Assembly: GCF_007000325.2 (NCBI RefSeq)
Contig: NZ_CP117267.1
Span: 2,604,001 to 2,668,000 of the forward strand
Reading direction: 5' to 3'
Source of the DNA: Rhizobium rhododendri
GTDB taxonomy: Bacteria > Pseudomonadota > Alphaproteobacteria > Rhizobiales > Rhizobiaceae
DNA length: 64,000 nt
The notes beneath the pieces are model-generated. The model did no database searches. It worked only from the letters and a program-made list of their open reading frames with translations, and was not told the DNA's origin. Below, in pieces: positions 8,827-18,300 of the stretch. Made by a program: the position numbers and the translations under genes. How positions within the stretch are numbered: position 1 is the first letter of the stretch; every line of letters starts with the position of its first letter.

Positions 8827-10190
8827 TGCCGGAGACACTCGGCCGCCTCAGCCGCATCAGCATCACCCGTCGGCTGATCACCACGCTCACAGGGCTCGTC
8901 GTGCTCTTCTGGCTGATCGCGGTGGGCCTGGGCGCCTATGTGATGAACCGGGAATTTGCCGAAATCTTCGACGGAACGCTGCAGGAAACAGCGGAAAGAC
9001 TGATGCCGCTCGTGCTCGACGACCTCGCCCAGCGCGACGGCGCCACCGATCCCCAGGCTTTGCAGGCCGTGCAGCAGGGCCTGAACAAGGAATATCTCAC
9101 CTATCAGGTCATCGATTCCAGTGGCAAGGTCATCATCCACTCACAGGAAGCGCCGGCCACGCCCTATGACGTACCCCTGAAGGTCGGTTTTCACGACACG
9201 CCGAAGCACAAGATCTACACAGAATCGGCGCTCAACGGCACCTTGTTCCTGCATGTAGCCGATGCCTTCCGAAACCGTCGCGAGGCCCTGCGCGAAGGCA
9301 CCGTGGCGCTGCTCTGGCCGCTGCTGCTGCTGATACCGACGAGCATACTGCTGATCCAGTTCATCGTCAGCCGCTCGCTGGCGCCCATCGACCGCCTGCG
9401 CGACGAGATTGGCACCAAGGACAGCGGCAATATGGCGGCAGTCGAAGGCGATACACTCCCCCGCGAACTGCGGCCGATTGCCCGTTCCGTCAACCTGCTG
9501 CTCGGAAGGCTGCGGTCGGCACTGGAAGCCGAGCGGGAATTTACCGCGAACAGCGCCCACGAGCTGCGCACGCCGATAGCCGGTGCGCTGGCGCAGACAC
9601 AACGATTGATCGCCGAACTGCCCGAGGGTCCCTTGACCGTCAGGGCCGGACGCATCGAGACGGCGCTCGCCAATCTCGGACGCCTTGCAGAAAAGCTGCT
9701 GCAGCTGGCGCGTGCCGAAGCCGGGATCGGCGCATCCGACAAGCCGCTGGATCTGACGCGCATCGTTGACGCTGTCGTCGGCGACTACGACCGGGACAGT
9801 CACACCGCCGGTCGCGTCACGCGAGACTATGCAGCCGGGGTGACCCTCGCGCGCTGCGTCGACATCGACGCCTTTGCCATCGTCGTCCGCAACCTGATCG
9901 AAAACGCACTCGTCCACGGACCGCACGATGGGGTCGTCACCATCTCTGTCACCGGAGATGCCGTCAGCGTCGTCAACGGCGGCAATGTCGTCGCGGCCGA
10001 GGAGCTCGCCGGCCTCAAGCGCCGGTTCCGTCGCGGGGAAACGAGCGCCGCCGGCTCAGGCCTCGGCCTCGCGATTGCCGACAAGATCGTCACACAGATG
10101 GGCGGCCGACTGGACCTGCTGTCGCCGGCCTCGGGTCAGCCAGATGGCTTCGAGGCCCGCATCGTCCTGACACCGCCGGCCGGAAGCTGA
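8826..10190 (+). CDS. Membrane sensor histidine kinase (454 aa)
   Basis: Partner of the upstream response regulator. Two membrane spans (about residues 16-40 and 159-181) bracket a periplasmic sensing region of about 120 residues. A HAMP-like linker follows, then a HisKA dimerisation domain with the phospho-accepting H245 in AHELRTP, and a HATPase domain with the N box (VVRNLIENALVHG) and the G box (GSGLGLAIADKI). The architecture resembles QseC/PmrB/TctE-type kinases. The ATG at 8826 overlaps the regulator stop codon by one base. The signal sensed cannot be told from sequence. Confidence 0.9.
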   Translation: MPETLGRLSRISITRRLITTLTGLVVLFWLIAVGLGAYVMNREFAEIFDGTLQETAERLMPLVLDDLAQRDGATDPQALQAVQQGLNKEYLTYQVIDSSGKVIIHSQEAPATPYDVPLKVGFHDTPKHKIYTESALNGTLFLHVADAFRNRREALREGTVALLWPLLLLIPTSILLIQFIVSRSLAPIDRLRDEIGTKDSGNMAAVEGDTLPRELRPIARSVNLLLGRLRSALEAEREFTANSAHELRTPIAGALAQTQRLIAELPEGPLTVRAGRIETALANLGRLAEKLLQLARAEAGIGASDKPLDLTRIVDAVVGDYDRDSHTAGRVTRDYAAGVTLARCVDIDAFAIVVRNLIENALVHGPHDGVVTISVTGDAVSVVNGGNVVAAEELAGLKRRFRRGETSAAGSGLGLAIADKIVTQMGGRLDLLSPASGQPDGFEARIVLTPPAGS

Positions 10191-10252
10191 TCTCTTGCAA
10201 TGGCTGGAAAAGGATGCGAGCAACGTCGTCTCAGTGCCATAGCGAGTGACGG

Positions 10253-11179
10253 ATGATCGTTTCTTTTGACATCGGCGGGTCCGCCATCAAGGGCGGTTTT
10301 GCCCGCTCCCAATCCGACATTACGACGCTGCCGCGCCGGGTTACGCCCGGCCATGATTTCGAGGCCTTCGTCACGGTGCTCCGCGAGATTATTGCCGAGG
10401 CCCCGGAAAAGCCTGATGGCATCGCCGTCTCCATCGCCGGCGTCGTCGATCCGGACACGCAGACGCTGACCTGCGCCAACATTCCCTGCCTCCACGGTCG
10501 CAAACTTGGTAGCGATCTGGAGACGGCACTCGGCTATCCCGTGCTGATCGCCAACGATGCCGATTGCTTTGCCATGGCAGAGGCCTTTTCCGGCGCGGGT
10601 CGCGGTCACCGCATCGTCTTCGGCGCCATCCTCGGCACCGGGGTCGGCGGTGGACTGGTTGCCGACGGGCGGCTGGTTAATGCATCCGGCGGCTTTGCCG
10701 GCGAATGGGGCCACGGACCGATCGTCGCGGCCTTTGCCGGCACACCGCCTGTGGCCATTCCCGCCTACCCTTGCGGCTGCGGCCAAACCGGATGCGTCGA
10801 CACTATCGGTGGCGCGCGGGGCATGGAACGCCTGCACGCGCTGCTCCACGGCACCAGTCTTTCCAGCGAGGAAATCATCGGCTTTTGGCTCGGCGGCGAC
10901 GATAAGGCGAGTGCAACGCTCGACGTCTACATCGATCTCGTCGCGCCGCCCCTGGCCCTGACAGTCAACATTACAGGCGCCACCATCGTGCCCGTGGCAG
11001 GCGGTTTGTCGAATGTCGAGCCGCTGCTGGAGCGCCTGGATATAGCCGTGCGCCAGCGTATCCTGCGGAAATTCGACCGCCCCCTCGTCGTCCGCAGCCA
11101 GTGCCGCATCGAGCCCGGCCTGATCGGCGCCGCCATTCTCGGGCTGCGCGATGTCGAGGAGCGCCGCCATGTTGCTTGA
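10253..11179 (+). CDS. ROK-family sugar kinase, N-acetylglucosamine kinase-like (308 aa)
   Basis: ROK fold kinase that would phosphorylate a free hexose or amino sugar with ATP. The N-terminal phosphate loop is FDIGGSAIKGG, the ATP-binding segment is ILGTGVGGGLV, and the ROK zinc motif appears as CGCGQTGCVD. The usual final glutamate of this motif is aspartate here. Length is normal for NagK-type kinases. The next gene, cutC, starts within its 3' end, so the two are co-transcribed. The pairing with an amino-sugar pathway is inference. Confidence 0.85.
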   Translation: MIVSFDIGGSAIKGGFARSQSDITTLPRRVTPGHDFEAFVTVLREIIAEAPEKPDGIAVSIAGVVDPDTQTLTCANIPCLHGRKLGSDLETALGYPVLIANDADCFAMAEAFSGAGRGHRIVFGAILGTGVGGGLVADGRLVNASGGFAGEWGHGPIVAAFAGTPPVAIPAYPCGCGQTGCVDTIGGARGMERLHALLHGTSLSSEEIIGFWLGGDDKASATLDVYIDLVAPPLALTVNITGATIVPVAGGLSNVEPLLERLDIAVRQRILRKFDRPLVVRSQCRIEPGLIGAAILGLRDVEERRHVA

Positions 11180-11879
11180 GGTCTGCATCGAGGACAGCGC
11201 CGGCCTTGCCGCCGCCATCGACGGCGGCGCGGATCGCATCGAACTGTGCAGCGCGCTTGCCATCGGCGGCCTGACGCCGAGCGCCGGCCTGATGCGCGAA
11301 GCCGGCCAGCGTCAACTGCCTTGTTATGCCATGATACGACCACGTCCCGGCAACTTCGTCTGGTCCGCGGAGGACATGGAGGTGATGTACGGCGATATCG
11401 ACATCGCACGCAGCGCTGGATTGGCCGGCGTGGTACTAGGTGCCTCCCTGCCCGATGGCCGGCTGGATCGCGAAAGCCTCGACAAACTCGTCCGCCACGC
11501 CGAAGGTCTCGGCCTGACGCTGCATCGTGCCTTCGACCTCGTGCCCGACTGGCGCGACGCCGTCGAAATCGCAATCGATCTCGGTTTCGAGCGGATTTTG
11601 ACCTCGGGCGGAAAAGTGGCGGCTCCGGATGGGGTCGAGGCGTTGGAAACGCTGGTAGCACTTGCATCCGGCCGGATATCCATCATGCCTGGCTCCGGCA
11701 TCAATCCGCAAACCGTGAGCACCTTGATCCCGAGATTGAAGATCACCGACATCCACGCCTCCTGTTCTTCCAGCGCAGCATCCAGCGACCCGCGGCTTGT
11801 CTCCCTCGGCTTTGCGCCTGCGCTCGAGCGACGTACGGACGGCGCGGTGGTTCGCGCCCTGAAGGCGCTAGTCGCCTAA
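11169..11879 (+). CDS. cutC: CutC family protein (236 aa)
   Basis: CutC TIM-barrel protein, historically linked to copper homeostasis though its biochemical role is uncertain. It starts with the family hallmark LLEVCIEDSAGLAAAIDGGADRIELC and contains YAMIRPRPGNF, LHRAFDLV and LTSGG. I chose the ATG at 11169 because it gives the family N-terminus; an in-frame ATG at 11151 would add six residues. Either way the start lies inside the ROK kinase gene, implying coupling. The 170 bp after it hold a GC-rich inverted repeat near 11882-11910 without a T tract. Confidence 0.9.
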   Translation: MLLEVCIEDSAGLAAAIDGGADRIELCSALAIGGLTPSAGLMREAGQRQLPCYAMIRPRPGNFVWSAEDMEVMYGDIDIARSAGLAGVVLGASLPDGRLDRESLDKLVRHAEGLGLTLHRAFDLVPDWRDAVEIAIDLGFERILTSGGKVAAPDGVEALETLVALASGRISIMPGSGINPQTVSTLIPRLKITDIHASCSSSAASSDPRLVSLGFAPALERRTDGAVVRALKALVA

Positions 11880-12049
11880 GACGGGCTGCGTTGCCGACAT
11901 GGCAAGCCCGATTGCCACTGGGCGACAAAGAGGGCATGAATGCATCTGTTGCGTAAAAGCGTCCCTTCCGGAAAGTCGGGAACTGCGGCTGCGCGAAAAC
12001 GATGCTTTCACGGCTTGAGTCTCGACAGTGATTTCGCAGAGAGCATGAA

Positions 12050-12868
12050 ATGACGGTTTCACCCCCGCGACGGAAAAGCCGCATCGTTTTCTGGCTGGCC
12101 GCGATCCTCATCCTGACGGGCATCGTCGCCACCGCGCTGCTTGCCAACGACCGGCGGAACTTGCGGTTTCTGGCTGACCGCTACCATATCGGCTGGCTCG
12201 GATATGAAACCGTCATGCCGCCGAAGAAGCTACCGCAAGCCAAACAAGGCCCGCGGCCGTTTGCGCCACCGCCAAGCCCGCCTGCAGTGGTAAAACCGGT
12301 CGCGACGCGGCTTTTTACCAACCTGAATTCCGCGCCCAGCTTTTTCCTACGCCGCTGGAAAATCGCCGGCGAGAAGGCCTGCAACGCAATCTCACGAGCC
12401 GGCTTCCCCGTCAGCCCTTGGCATCAGGGCGTCATCGACAATTCGACATTCGAATGCAGCTACCAGACGCCGGTGTCGGAGACAGCAGAAGAAGAACAAC
12501 CTTCGCTCTTCGTCATCGTCCGCGGCACGCCGAAAGGCGAGGTCAGCAGTATCCGGGTCAAGGCGATCCTGCCCGAGACTGCCGCCGGGCGGGAGCTGCA
12601 GGCAAAATTCCAGGGCTTGGTCCACGCCATCGTCCAGGCTGTCGGCTGGGGCGACCTCAGCGATGCCACGGACCGCATTGGAAGGCTCGAGAACGTCACA
12701 CAGTCGAGCTTCGGCGCAAGGATTGTATTCTCGCATGAGTTCGCCGATCCGCGCCGTTTCAACCTCATCCTCGACATCGACAGACCCACCGGCGACCGCA
12801 TCCTCGCGGCCAATTTTTTCGACACGTCCAAGTGGTTGCCGCTGCCCGAAATTATCGCGCGCAAGTGA
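12050..12868 (+). CDS. Membrane-anchored hypothetical protein, possibly DUF6030 family (272 aa)
   Basis: A basic N-terminus (about 1-11) is followed by one transmembrane helix (about 12-31: IVFWLAAILILTGIVATALL), a proline-rich linker (PPKKLPQAKQGPRPFAPPPSPP) and a soluble, probably periplasmic domain with two cysteines in ACNAISRAGFPVSPW and TFECSYQ that could form a disulfide. I recall similar rhizobial proteins being assigned to DUF6030, but I cannot verify that here. It precedes UDP-glucose dehydrogenase by 304 bp. The function is unknown; the location hints at surface polysaccharide, but that is weak. Confidence 0.75.
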   Translation: MTVSPPRRKSRIVFWLAAILILTGIVATALLANDRRNLRFLADRYHIGWLGYETVMPPKKLPQAKQGPRPFAPPPSPPAVVKPVATRLFTNLNSAPSFFLRRWKIAGEKACNAISRAGFPVSPWHQGVIDNSTFECSYQTPVSETAEEEQPSLFVIVRGTPKGEVSSIRVKAILPETAAGRELQAKFQGLVHAIVQAVGWGDLSDATDRIGRLENVTQSSFGARIVFSHEFADPRRFNLILDIDRPTGDRILAANFFDTSKWLPLPEIIARK

Positions 12869-13172
12869 TCCGAATTGGTACAGCAGCGGAGTGCAAACAA
12901 GGACAACGCAATTGCTGCGTTGCAACATACTGCCATTGCACTAAGATGGCCTCGTTCTACATGTTCGTTTCACCGTTCATTCCGTAGGGGATTTCGATGA
13001 GGTAGCAGGCGTGAAGCCAGCCGGTAAAGCTCTGGCATCATTCATGAAACTGATGACATATCAGTTTATCTGTTTCTTGAGCGATTACGCAGGAGCCGGA
13101 AATCTGGCCACGTCAGCAACTTCAAATCGACCAACAGAACGCGTTTGCGTTGTCTGAAAAAGAGGAAAATCG
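12869..13172 (+). promoter_or_regulatory. Intergenic region upstream of UDP-glucose dehydrogenase
   Basis: These 304 bp contain no convincing gene. Just before the ugd start are an AACGC-GTTT-GCGTT inverted repeat and an AGAGGAAA ribosome binding site. No clear -35/-10 pair stands out. The region presumably carries the ugd promoter. Confidence 0.4.
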
Positions 13173-14498
13173 ATGCGTATCACGATGATCGGGTCTGGTT
13201 ATGTGGGTTTGGTGTCAGGCGTCTGCTTTGCGGATTTCGGCCATGACATCATCTGCGTCGACAAGGACGAGAAGAAGATTGCAGCCTTGCGGGCCGGCGA
13301 GATCCCGATCTTCGAGCCGGGGCTCGAAAGTCTCGTGGCGGAAAATGTCCGCTCCGGCCGCCTGTCGTTTTCGACGGAAGTGGCAGAAAGCGTCGCCGCC
13401 AGCGATGTCGTCTTCATCGCCGTCGGCACCCCGTCGCGCCGTGGCGATGGCCATGCCGACCTGTCCTATGTCTATGCTGCTGCCCGCGAGATCGCCACCC
13501 ACGTCAAGGGCTTCACCGTCATCGTCACCAAGTCGACTGTCCCTGTCGGCACCGGCGATGAAGTCGAGCGGATCATGCGCGACACCAACCCGGACGCTGA
13601 CATCGCCGTCGTGTCCAACCCCGAATTCCTGCGCGAAGGCGCCGCCATCGAGGACTTCAAGCGTCCGGACCGCATCGTCATCGGCCTCGACGACGATCGT
13701 GCCCGCGCCGTGATGACCGAAGTCTACCGGCCGCTCTACCTCAACCAGGCGCCGCTGCTGTTTACCTCGCGCCGCACGTCCGAACTGATCAAGTACGCCG
13801 CCAACGCTTTCCTCGCCATGAAGATCACCTTCATCAACGAGATGGCCGATCTCTGCGAAAAAGTCGGCGCCAATGTCCAGGAAGTCTCCCGCGGCATCGG
13901 TCTCGATGGCCGCATCGGCGCCAAATTCCTGCATGCAGGCCCAGGCTATGGCGGCTCCTGCTTTCCGAAGGACACGCTGGCTCTGGCAAAGACCGCACAG
14001 GACCATGACAGCCCGGTGCGGCTGATCGAAACGACCATCTCGATCAACGACAACCGCAAGCGGGCCATGGGTCGCAAGGTGATCGCGGCTGTTGGTGGCG
14101 ACGTTCGCGGCAAGAGCGTCGCAGTTCTCGGCCTGACCTTCAAGCCCAACACCGACGACATGCGCGACAGCCCTGCGATCTCGATCATCCAGACCTTGCA
14201 GGATGCCGGCGCCAAGGTGGTCGGTTACGATCCGGAGGGCATGGACAACGCACGCGGTCTGATCGAGGGCATGACGTTCGCAGCCGATGCGTACACCGCC
14301 GCCGAGGGCGCAGACGCTCTCGTCATCGTCACCGAATGGAACCAGTTCCGCGCGCTCGATTTTGCCCGCCTGAAGCGGGTCATGGCCGCACCTGTGCTCG
14401 TCGACCTCAGAAATATCTACCGCCGCGACGAGATCACAAAGCACGGCTTCGAATATTCGAGCATCGGACGGCCGAACCAGACCAACGATCAGCACTGA
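13173..14498 (+). CDS. ugd: UDP-glucose 6-dehydrogenase (441 aa)
   Basis: Oxidises UDP-glucose to UDP-glucuronate with two NAD, feeding glucuronate-containing exopolysaccharide, capsule and lipopolysaccharide synthesis (called rkpK in Sinorhizobium). The N-terminal NAD-binding loop GSGYVGLVSGVCFADFGH (about 7-24), the conserved TKSTVPVGT and NPEFLREG, and the catalytic C263 in GGSCFPKDTL are present. Length is normal. It stands alone, ended by a strong bidirectional terminator. Confidence 0.96.
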   Translation: MRITMIGSGYVGLVSGVCFADFGHDIICVDKDEKKIAALRAGEIPIFEPGLESLVAENVRSGRLSFSTEVAESVAASDVVFIAVGTPSRRGDGHADLSYVYAAAREIATHVKGFTVIVTKSTVPVGTGDEVERIMRDTNPDADIAVVSNPEFLREGAAIEDFKRPDRIVIGLDDDRARAVMTEVYRPLYLNQAPLLFTSRRTSELIKYAANAFLAMKITFINEMADLCEKVGANVQEVSRGIGLDGRIGAKFLHAGPGYGGSCFPKDTLALAKTAQDHDSPVRLIETTISINDNRKRAMGRKVIAAVGGDVRGKSVAVLGLTFKPNTDDMRDSPAISIIQTLQDAGAKVVGYDPEGMDNARGLIEGMTFAADAYTAAEGADALVIVTEWNQFRALDFARLKRVMAAPVLVDLRNIYRRDEITKHGFEYSSIGRPNQTNDQH

Positions 14499-14513
14499 AC
14501 GTTGTCAGCAATC

Positions 14514-14553
14514 AAAAAAAGGGGCATAGCTTGGCGCTATGCCCCCTATTTTA
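14514..14553. terminator. Bidirectional Rho-independent terminator
   Basis: A perfect 10-bp stem (14521-14530 with 14536-14545) with a 5-nt loop is flanked by seven A's on the left and a T-rich stretch on the right. It can therefore terminate ugd from the plus strand and the KTSC gene from the minus strand. Confidence 0.9.
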
Positions 14554-14599
14554 TGCGTTACCCAAGCAGCATTGGAAACAACGCCAGCAGGTCTACTGC

Positions 14600-14812
14600 T
14601 TATCTCACACTCACATAAGGTTTGGATTCGCGTATGTGGTGGCGATAGTAGGAGCCCGGAGAATCGGCCGAGATCAGATTGCGGTAAATCTGTTCCGGCA
14701 CGTTGCTGTAGGGCTCAACTTTGCCATTGTGAAACTCGATTTCCATGCGCGACGATTTCAGATCGTACGCAACAGCCGTAATGAGGCGCGATTTTATTTG
14801 AATGCGTTCCAT
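14600..14812 (-). CDS. KTSC domain-containing protein (70 aa)
   Basis: The whole protein is one KTSC domain: AVAYDLKSSRMEIEFHNG, then VEPYSNVPEQIYRNLISA, then the DSPGSYYRHHI motif. KTSC domains occur alone or fused to other proteins and have no settled function; nucleic-acid binding has been suggested. An AAGGGA ribosome binding site precedes the ATG. It is convergent with ugd and shares its terminator. Base composition upstream is unusually AT-rich for this window. Confidence 0.8.
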   Translation of the reverse strand: MERIQIKSRLITAVAYDLKSSRMEIEFHNGKVEPYSNVPEQIYRNLISADSPGSYYRHHIRESKPYVSVR

Positions 14813-15287
14813 TCCAAAATTCCCTTAGTTGCAAGAAATCAAAAACCAGAGCATGGGCACTGCTTCTACATCCCGGTCAGACGAACTTAGTATCTTTTAC
14901 CGCTTATATTAAGTATTTAATAATAATAGCAATTCACAAATAATCAACGATGTTTACAGTTGCACTTCGCGGATAACGATTAACAACCTTGAGATGCGAA
15001 ATGTCTCCGACTATCGAGATGAGTGCTCAGGCTACAGGAAGCAGATCCTGCAATCAGCCTCTCCAACTCGCTTATGAAGAGCCCGACAGACCGTATTTCT
15101 CGCTATGCTGGGGCAATTTTACGGCAAACGAAGTGCTCGCCAAGAGTTGATCGGTCGCGCCCCTGCGTTGCAGCGTTTTTCTTGCGCCGCGTGCGCGCAG
15201 TGGTGATATTCACCCTTCCTCCTTGTGCATCATCGCCGACGCCGAAAATGCGGAGCCAAGCCGCGACGGAAAGCCTGAATCAACAGC
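14813..15287. other. 475-bp intergenic region, partly AT-rich
   Basis: The part from about 14880 to 15000 is markedly AT-rich, with TTAATAATAATAG-like stretches, in contrast to the flanking genes. It probably holds the promoter of the KTSC gene (minus) and perhaps a binding site for an AT-preferring regulator. A 92-codon frame on the plus strand (15023-15301) overlaps the next gene and has no recognisable features. I see no RNA gene. Confidence 0.4.
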
Positions 15288-16736
15288 ATGACACAGACTG
15301 AAAACGCCCCCTCGGACCCAGGGTTCGCCACCGAGCGCGATCTGCGACTGCGCTTCATCATCCCGGCCGTCGTTGCCGTCGCCTTCCTGATGGAACAGCT
15401 GGATTCGACGATCATCGTCACAGCTATTCCCGCCATGTCCCACAGTCTTGCCGTGACGCCACTCGCCATGAACCTCGCGGTCACGGCCTATATCCTGACG
15501 CTTGCGATGTTCATTCCGGTCAGCGGCTGGTTTGCCGATCGATTCGGTGCACGCCGCATCTTTGCGCTGTCGCTGCTGATCTTCACTATCGGCTCGGTGC
15601 TCTGCGGGCTGGCAGTCAATTTCCCGATGCTGATCGCGACGCGCGCCCTGCAGGGCTTCGGCGGGGCGATGATGACGCCGGTCGGCCGGCTCATCCTCAT
15701 TCGCAGCTTTCCGCGCAGCCAGCTCGTGACTGCCATGACCTACATGACCTTGCCAGCTATCCTCGGGCCTTTGGTTGGCCCCATCCTCGGCGGCGTCCTG
15801 ACGACCTATCTCTCCTGGCGATGGATATTCTACGTCAACGTGCCCTTCGGTATCATCGGCATCGTCATGGCGCTGCGCTACGTCGAGGATACCCACGCCG
15901 ACACCTCCAAACGGTTCGACGTTCCGGGCTTTCTGATGGTCGGCTCCGGACTGGTGCTGCTGCAATACGGCATCGAGAATATCGGTCGGCCGGCCATTCC
16001 CGTCCCGGCCATCATTGCCGTCCTTGTCGCCGCCTTGCTGCTGCTCGTCTTTTTCGTCCGATATGCGCGCGCCGTGGCTGCGCCGGCTGTCGACCTGACG
16101 CTGTTTCGCCTGCGCTCTTTTCGCGTCGGTACGCTTGCCGGAGGCATCTGTCGTGTCGGATTGAACGGCGTGCCCTTTCTGCTGCCGCTGATGCTGCAGA
16201 TCGGCTTTGGCGTCAGCCCCATCGTCTCGGGCTCGCTGACCTTCGCCAGCGCCTTCAGCGCACTCGTGGTCCGGCCGATCTCGCAACGGCTGCTGCGGGC
16301 ATTCGGCTTCGATCGGGTGCTGACCTGGAGCGCCGTCGCAGGCTCGCTGACAGTCGCAGGCTTTTCACTGATGACGCTTCAGACACCCTATTGGCTGATT
16401 ATCGTCTGGGTGTTTGTCTTCGGCCTGACACGGGCCGCACAGTTCATGACGTCGAACACGCTCTCCTACTCGGACACGCCAGCAGCGCAGCTCAGCAGCG
16501 CCACAAGCCTCGGGGGCGTGCTGCAGCAGCTGAGCGTCAGCTTCGGCGTATCGATCGCCGCCATGCTGCTCGGTCTCGTCACAGCGGGCAGTGGCGCCCT
16601 GACGCTCGGCAGCTTTCATATCGTCTTTCTGGTCATGGCTATCATTCCGCTGCTTGGCCTGCCCGGCTTCCTGCAGCTGAAACCAGAAGACGGCCAGCAG
16701 GTCAGCGGCCATGTGCGAAGAATAGCCCCGGACTAA
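15288..16736 (+). CDS. DHA2-family (EmrB/QacA) MFS drug efflux transporter (482 aa)
   Basis: Proton-driven inner-membrane exporter. Many hydrophobic segments consistent with 14 spans are visible. Diagnostic are motif D1 near LMEQLDSTIIVTAIPAM, motif A GWFADRFGARRIF and the DHA2 motif C region AILGPLVGPILGGVLT. It stands alone, convergent with the SpoVR gene 17 bp away, and no membrane-fusion partner is adjacent, so it may act singly. Substrates cannot be predicted. Confidence 0.9.
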   Translation: MTQTENAPSDPGFATERDLRLRFIIPAVVAVAFLMEQLDSTIIVTAIPAMSHSLAVTPLAMNLAVTAYILTLAMFIPVSGWFADRFGARRIFALSLLIFTIGSVLCGLAVNFPMLIATRALQGFGGAMMTPVGRLILIRSFPRSQLVTAMTYMTLPAILGPLVGPILGGVLTTYLSWRWIFYVNVPFGIIGIVMALRYVEDTHADTSKRFDVPGFLMVGSGLVLLQYGIENIGRPAIPVPAIIAVLVAALLLLVFFVRYARAVAAPAVDLTLFRLRSFRVGTLAGGICRVGLNGVPFLLPLMLQIGFGVSPIVSGSLTFASAFSALVVRPISQRLLRAFGFDRVLTWSAVAGSLTVAGFSLMTLQTPYWLIIVWVFVFGLTRAAQFMTSNTLSYSDTPAAQLSSATSLGGVLQQLSVSFGVSIAAMLLGLVTAGSGALTLGSFHIVFLVMAIIPLLGLPGFLQLKPEDGQQVSGHVRRIAPD

Positions 16737-16753
16737 GCGGAGTTACACGGTAT

Positions 16754-18298
16754 TCAGGCTGCCACGGCAACCTTGCGGGGACTGACCAGGTGATCCTTTA
16801 GCACGATACCCGCCCTGTCGATCTCCTGCAGCACGACATCGTAGCTCCAGAGATCCGCCAGATGCTGCAGCACCTTCCGGGTGTCGCCCTCCTCCAGCAG
16901 ACTGCCGTTCATCACCGTGTGCCGCAGGATCAGCCGACGGTCGCCGGGCAGGTCGACATCGACGACCTCGATATGTGGATCGATCCAGCCGATGTCGTAT
17001 TGCCGAGAGAGTTCTCGCCGGACGCGCCGATAGCCGCGCTCGTCGTGGATTGCCGCCACCCGCATCCCTTCCTCCTCAGCCGGATCGTCGGTCAGGTGGA
17101 ACAGCCGCAGCTTGCGCATAAGGTTGGGGCTGAGAAACTGGGCAATGAAGCTCTCGTCGCGATAGTTGGCCCAGAGATCGCGGAGCACCGCCATGGCATC
17201 TCCGGTTCCGGCAATCTCCGGGAACCATTCGCGATCCTCCTGCTCCGGCTTGGTGACGATACGTTCGATGTCCTGCATCATCGCAAAGCCGATGGCATAG
17301 GGATTGAGGCCGGAATAACGCTGGTCATCGAACTGCGGCTGGAACACCACATTGGTGTGGGATTTCAGAAACTCGAGAAAATCACCGTCGCCGATACCGC
17401 CGCGCTCGTGCAGACGTGTCATGATCTCATAGTGCACATAGGTCGCCGTGCCCTCGTTCATCACCTTCGTCTGACCCTGCGGGTAGAAATACTGGGCCAC
17501 GTGGCGGACGATTCGGAGGATTTCCCGTTGCCACGGCTGCAGGCGGGGCGCTGTCTTTTCGAGGAAATAGAGGATATTTTCCTGCGGCAGCCCGGTGATT
17601 GCCTGCCGGCGCTCGAGGCTGAGATCCGGTGCGCTCTTGCCGGCCTTGGTCGGCACGGTTCGCCAGAGATCGTTGAAGATGCTTTCGTCATGCGCTCGCC
17701 GCTCCTGCAGCCGGACCTCCTCCATCCGCAGATCGAGCTTCTTCTTGCCGGCATAGCGGTGCACGCCGTGCGACATCAGTGCATGGGCGGAATCGAGCGT
17801 CCGCTCCACGGCCGCATGCCCGTAGCGTTCCTCGCAATTGGCAATATAGCCCTTGGCGAAATTCAGGTAATCGAGGATGCCATCGGCGTCTGTCCACAGC
17901 TTGAAAAGGTAGTTGTTCTTGAAGAAATGGTTGTGGCCGAAGGCGGCATGCGCAATCACCAGCGCCTGCATCGTCGCGGTGTTCTCCTCCATCAGGTATG
18001 AGATGCAAGGGGAGCTGTTGATGACGATCTCGTAGGCTAGCCCACGCAGGCCCTTGCGATAAAATGCCTCGTGATGGGCGAAATGCTTGCCAAACGACCA
18101 GTGCTTGTAGAAGAGCGGCATGCCGATCGAGGAATAGACATCGAGCATCTGCTCGGCAGTGATGATCTCGATCTGGTTAGGATAGACATCCAGCCCAAGC
18201 TCGTTGACGGCGATGTCCTGGCAGGCATCGTGGATGCGCTGCAACGCGGCGAAATCCCAGTCGGCACCGTCGTAGAGACGCTTCATTGCCTTTGCCAT
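16754..18298 (-). CDS. SpoVR family protein, YcgB-like (514 aa)
   Basis: Large cytoplasmic protein of the SpoVR/YcgB family. Recognisable segments are YPNQIEIITAEQMLDVYSS, GMPLFYKHWSFGK, VINSSPCISYLMEEN and the repeated histidine-rich helices HAAFGHNHFF. It is the third gene of the trio prkA-yeaH-spoVR, with only 2 bp between it and the DUF444 gene. In enterobacteria this trio belongs to the stationary-phase and nitrogen-starvation stress response; the molecular role of SpoVR is unresolved. No sporulation role is expected here. Confidence 0.93.
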   Translation of the reverse strand: MAKAMKRLYDGADWDFAALQRIHDACQDIAVNELGLDVYPNQIEIITAEQMLDVYSSIGMPLFYKHWSFGKHFAHHEAFYRKGLRGLAYEIVINSSPCISYLMEENTATMQALVIAHAAFGHNHFFKNNYLFKLWTDADGILDYLNFAKGYIANCEERYGHAAVERTLDSAHALMSHGVHRYAGKKKLDLRMEEVRLQERRAHDESIFNDLWRTVPTKAGKSAPDLSLERRQAITGLPQENILYFLEKTAPRLQPWQREILRIVRHVAQYFYPQGQTKVMNEGTATYVHYEIMTRLHERGGIGDGDFLEFLKSHTNVVFQPQFDDQRYSGLNPYAIGFAMMQDIERIVTKPEQEDREWFPEIAGTGDAMAVLRDLWANYRDESFIAQFLSPNLMRKLRLFHLTDDPAEEEGMRVAAIHDERGYRRVRRELSRQYDIGWIDPHIEVVDVDLPGDRRLILRHTVMNGSLLEEGDTRKVLQHLADLWSYDVVLQEIDRAGIVLKDHLVSPRKVAVAA

Positions 18299-18300
18299 TA

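Noticed and set aside
15023..15301. 92-codon plus-strand frame before the DHA2 transporter
   Set aside because: Overlaps the transporter start, has no convincing ribosome binding site and no recognisable feature.
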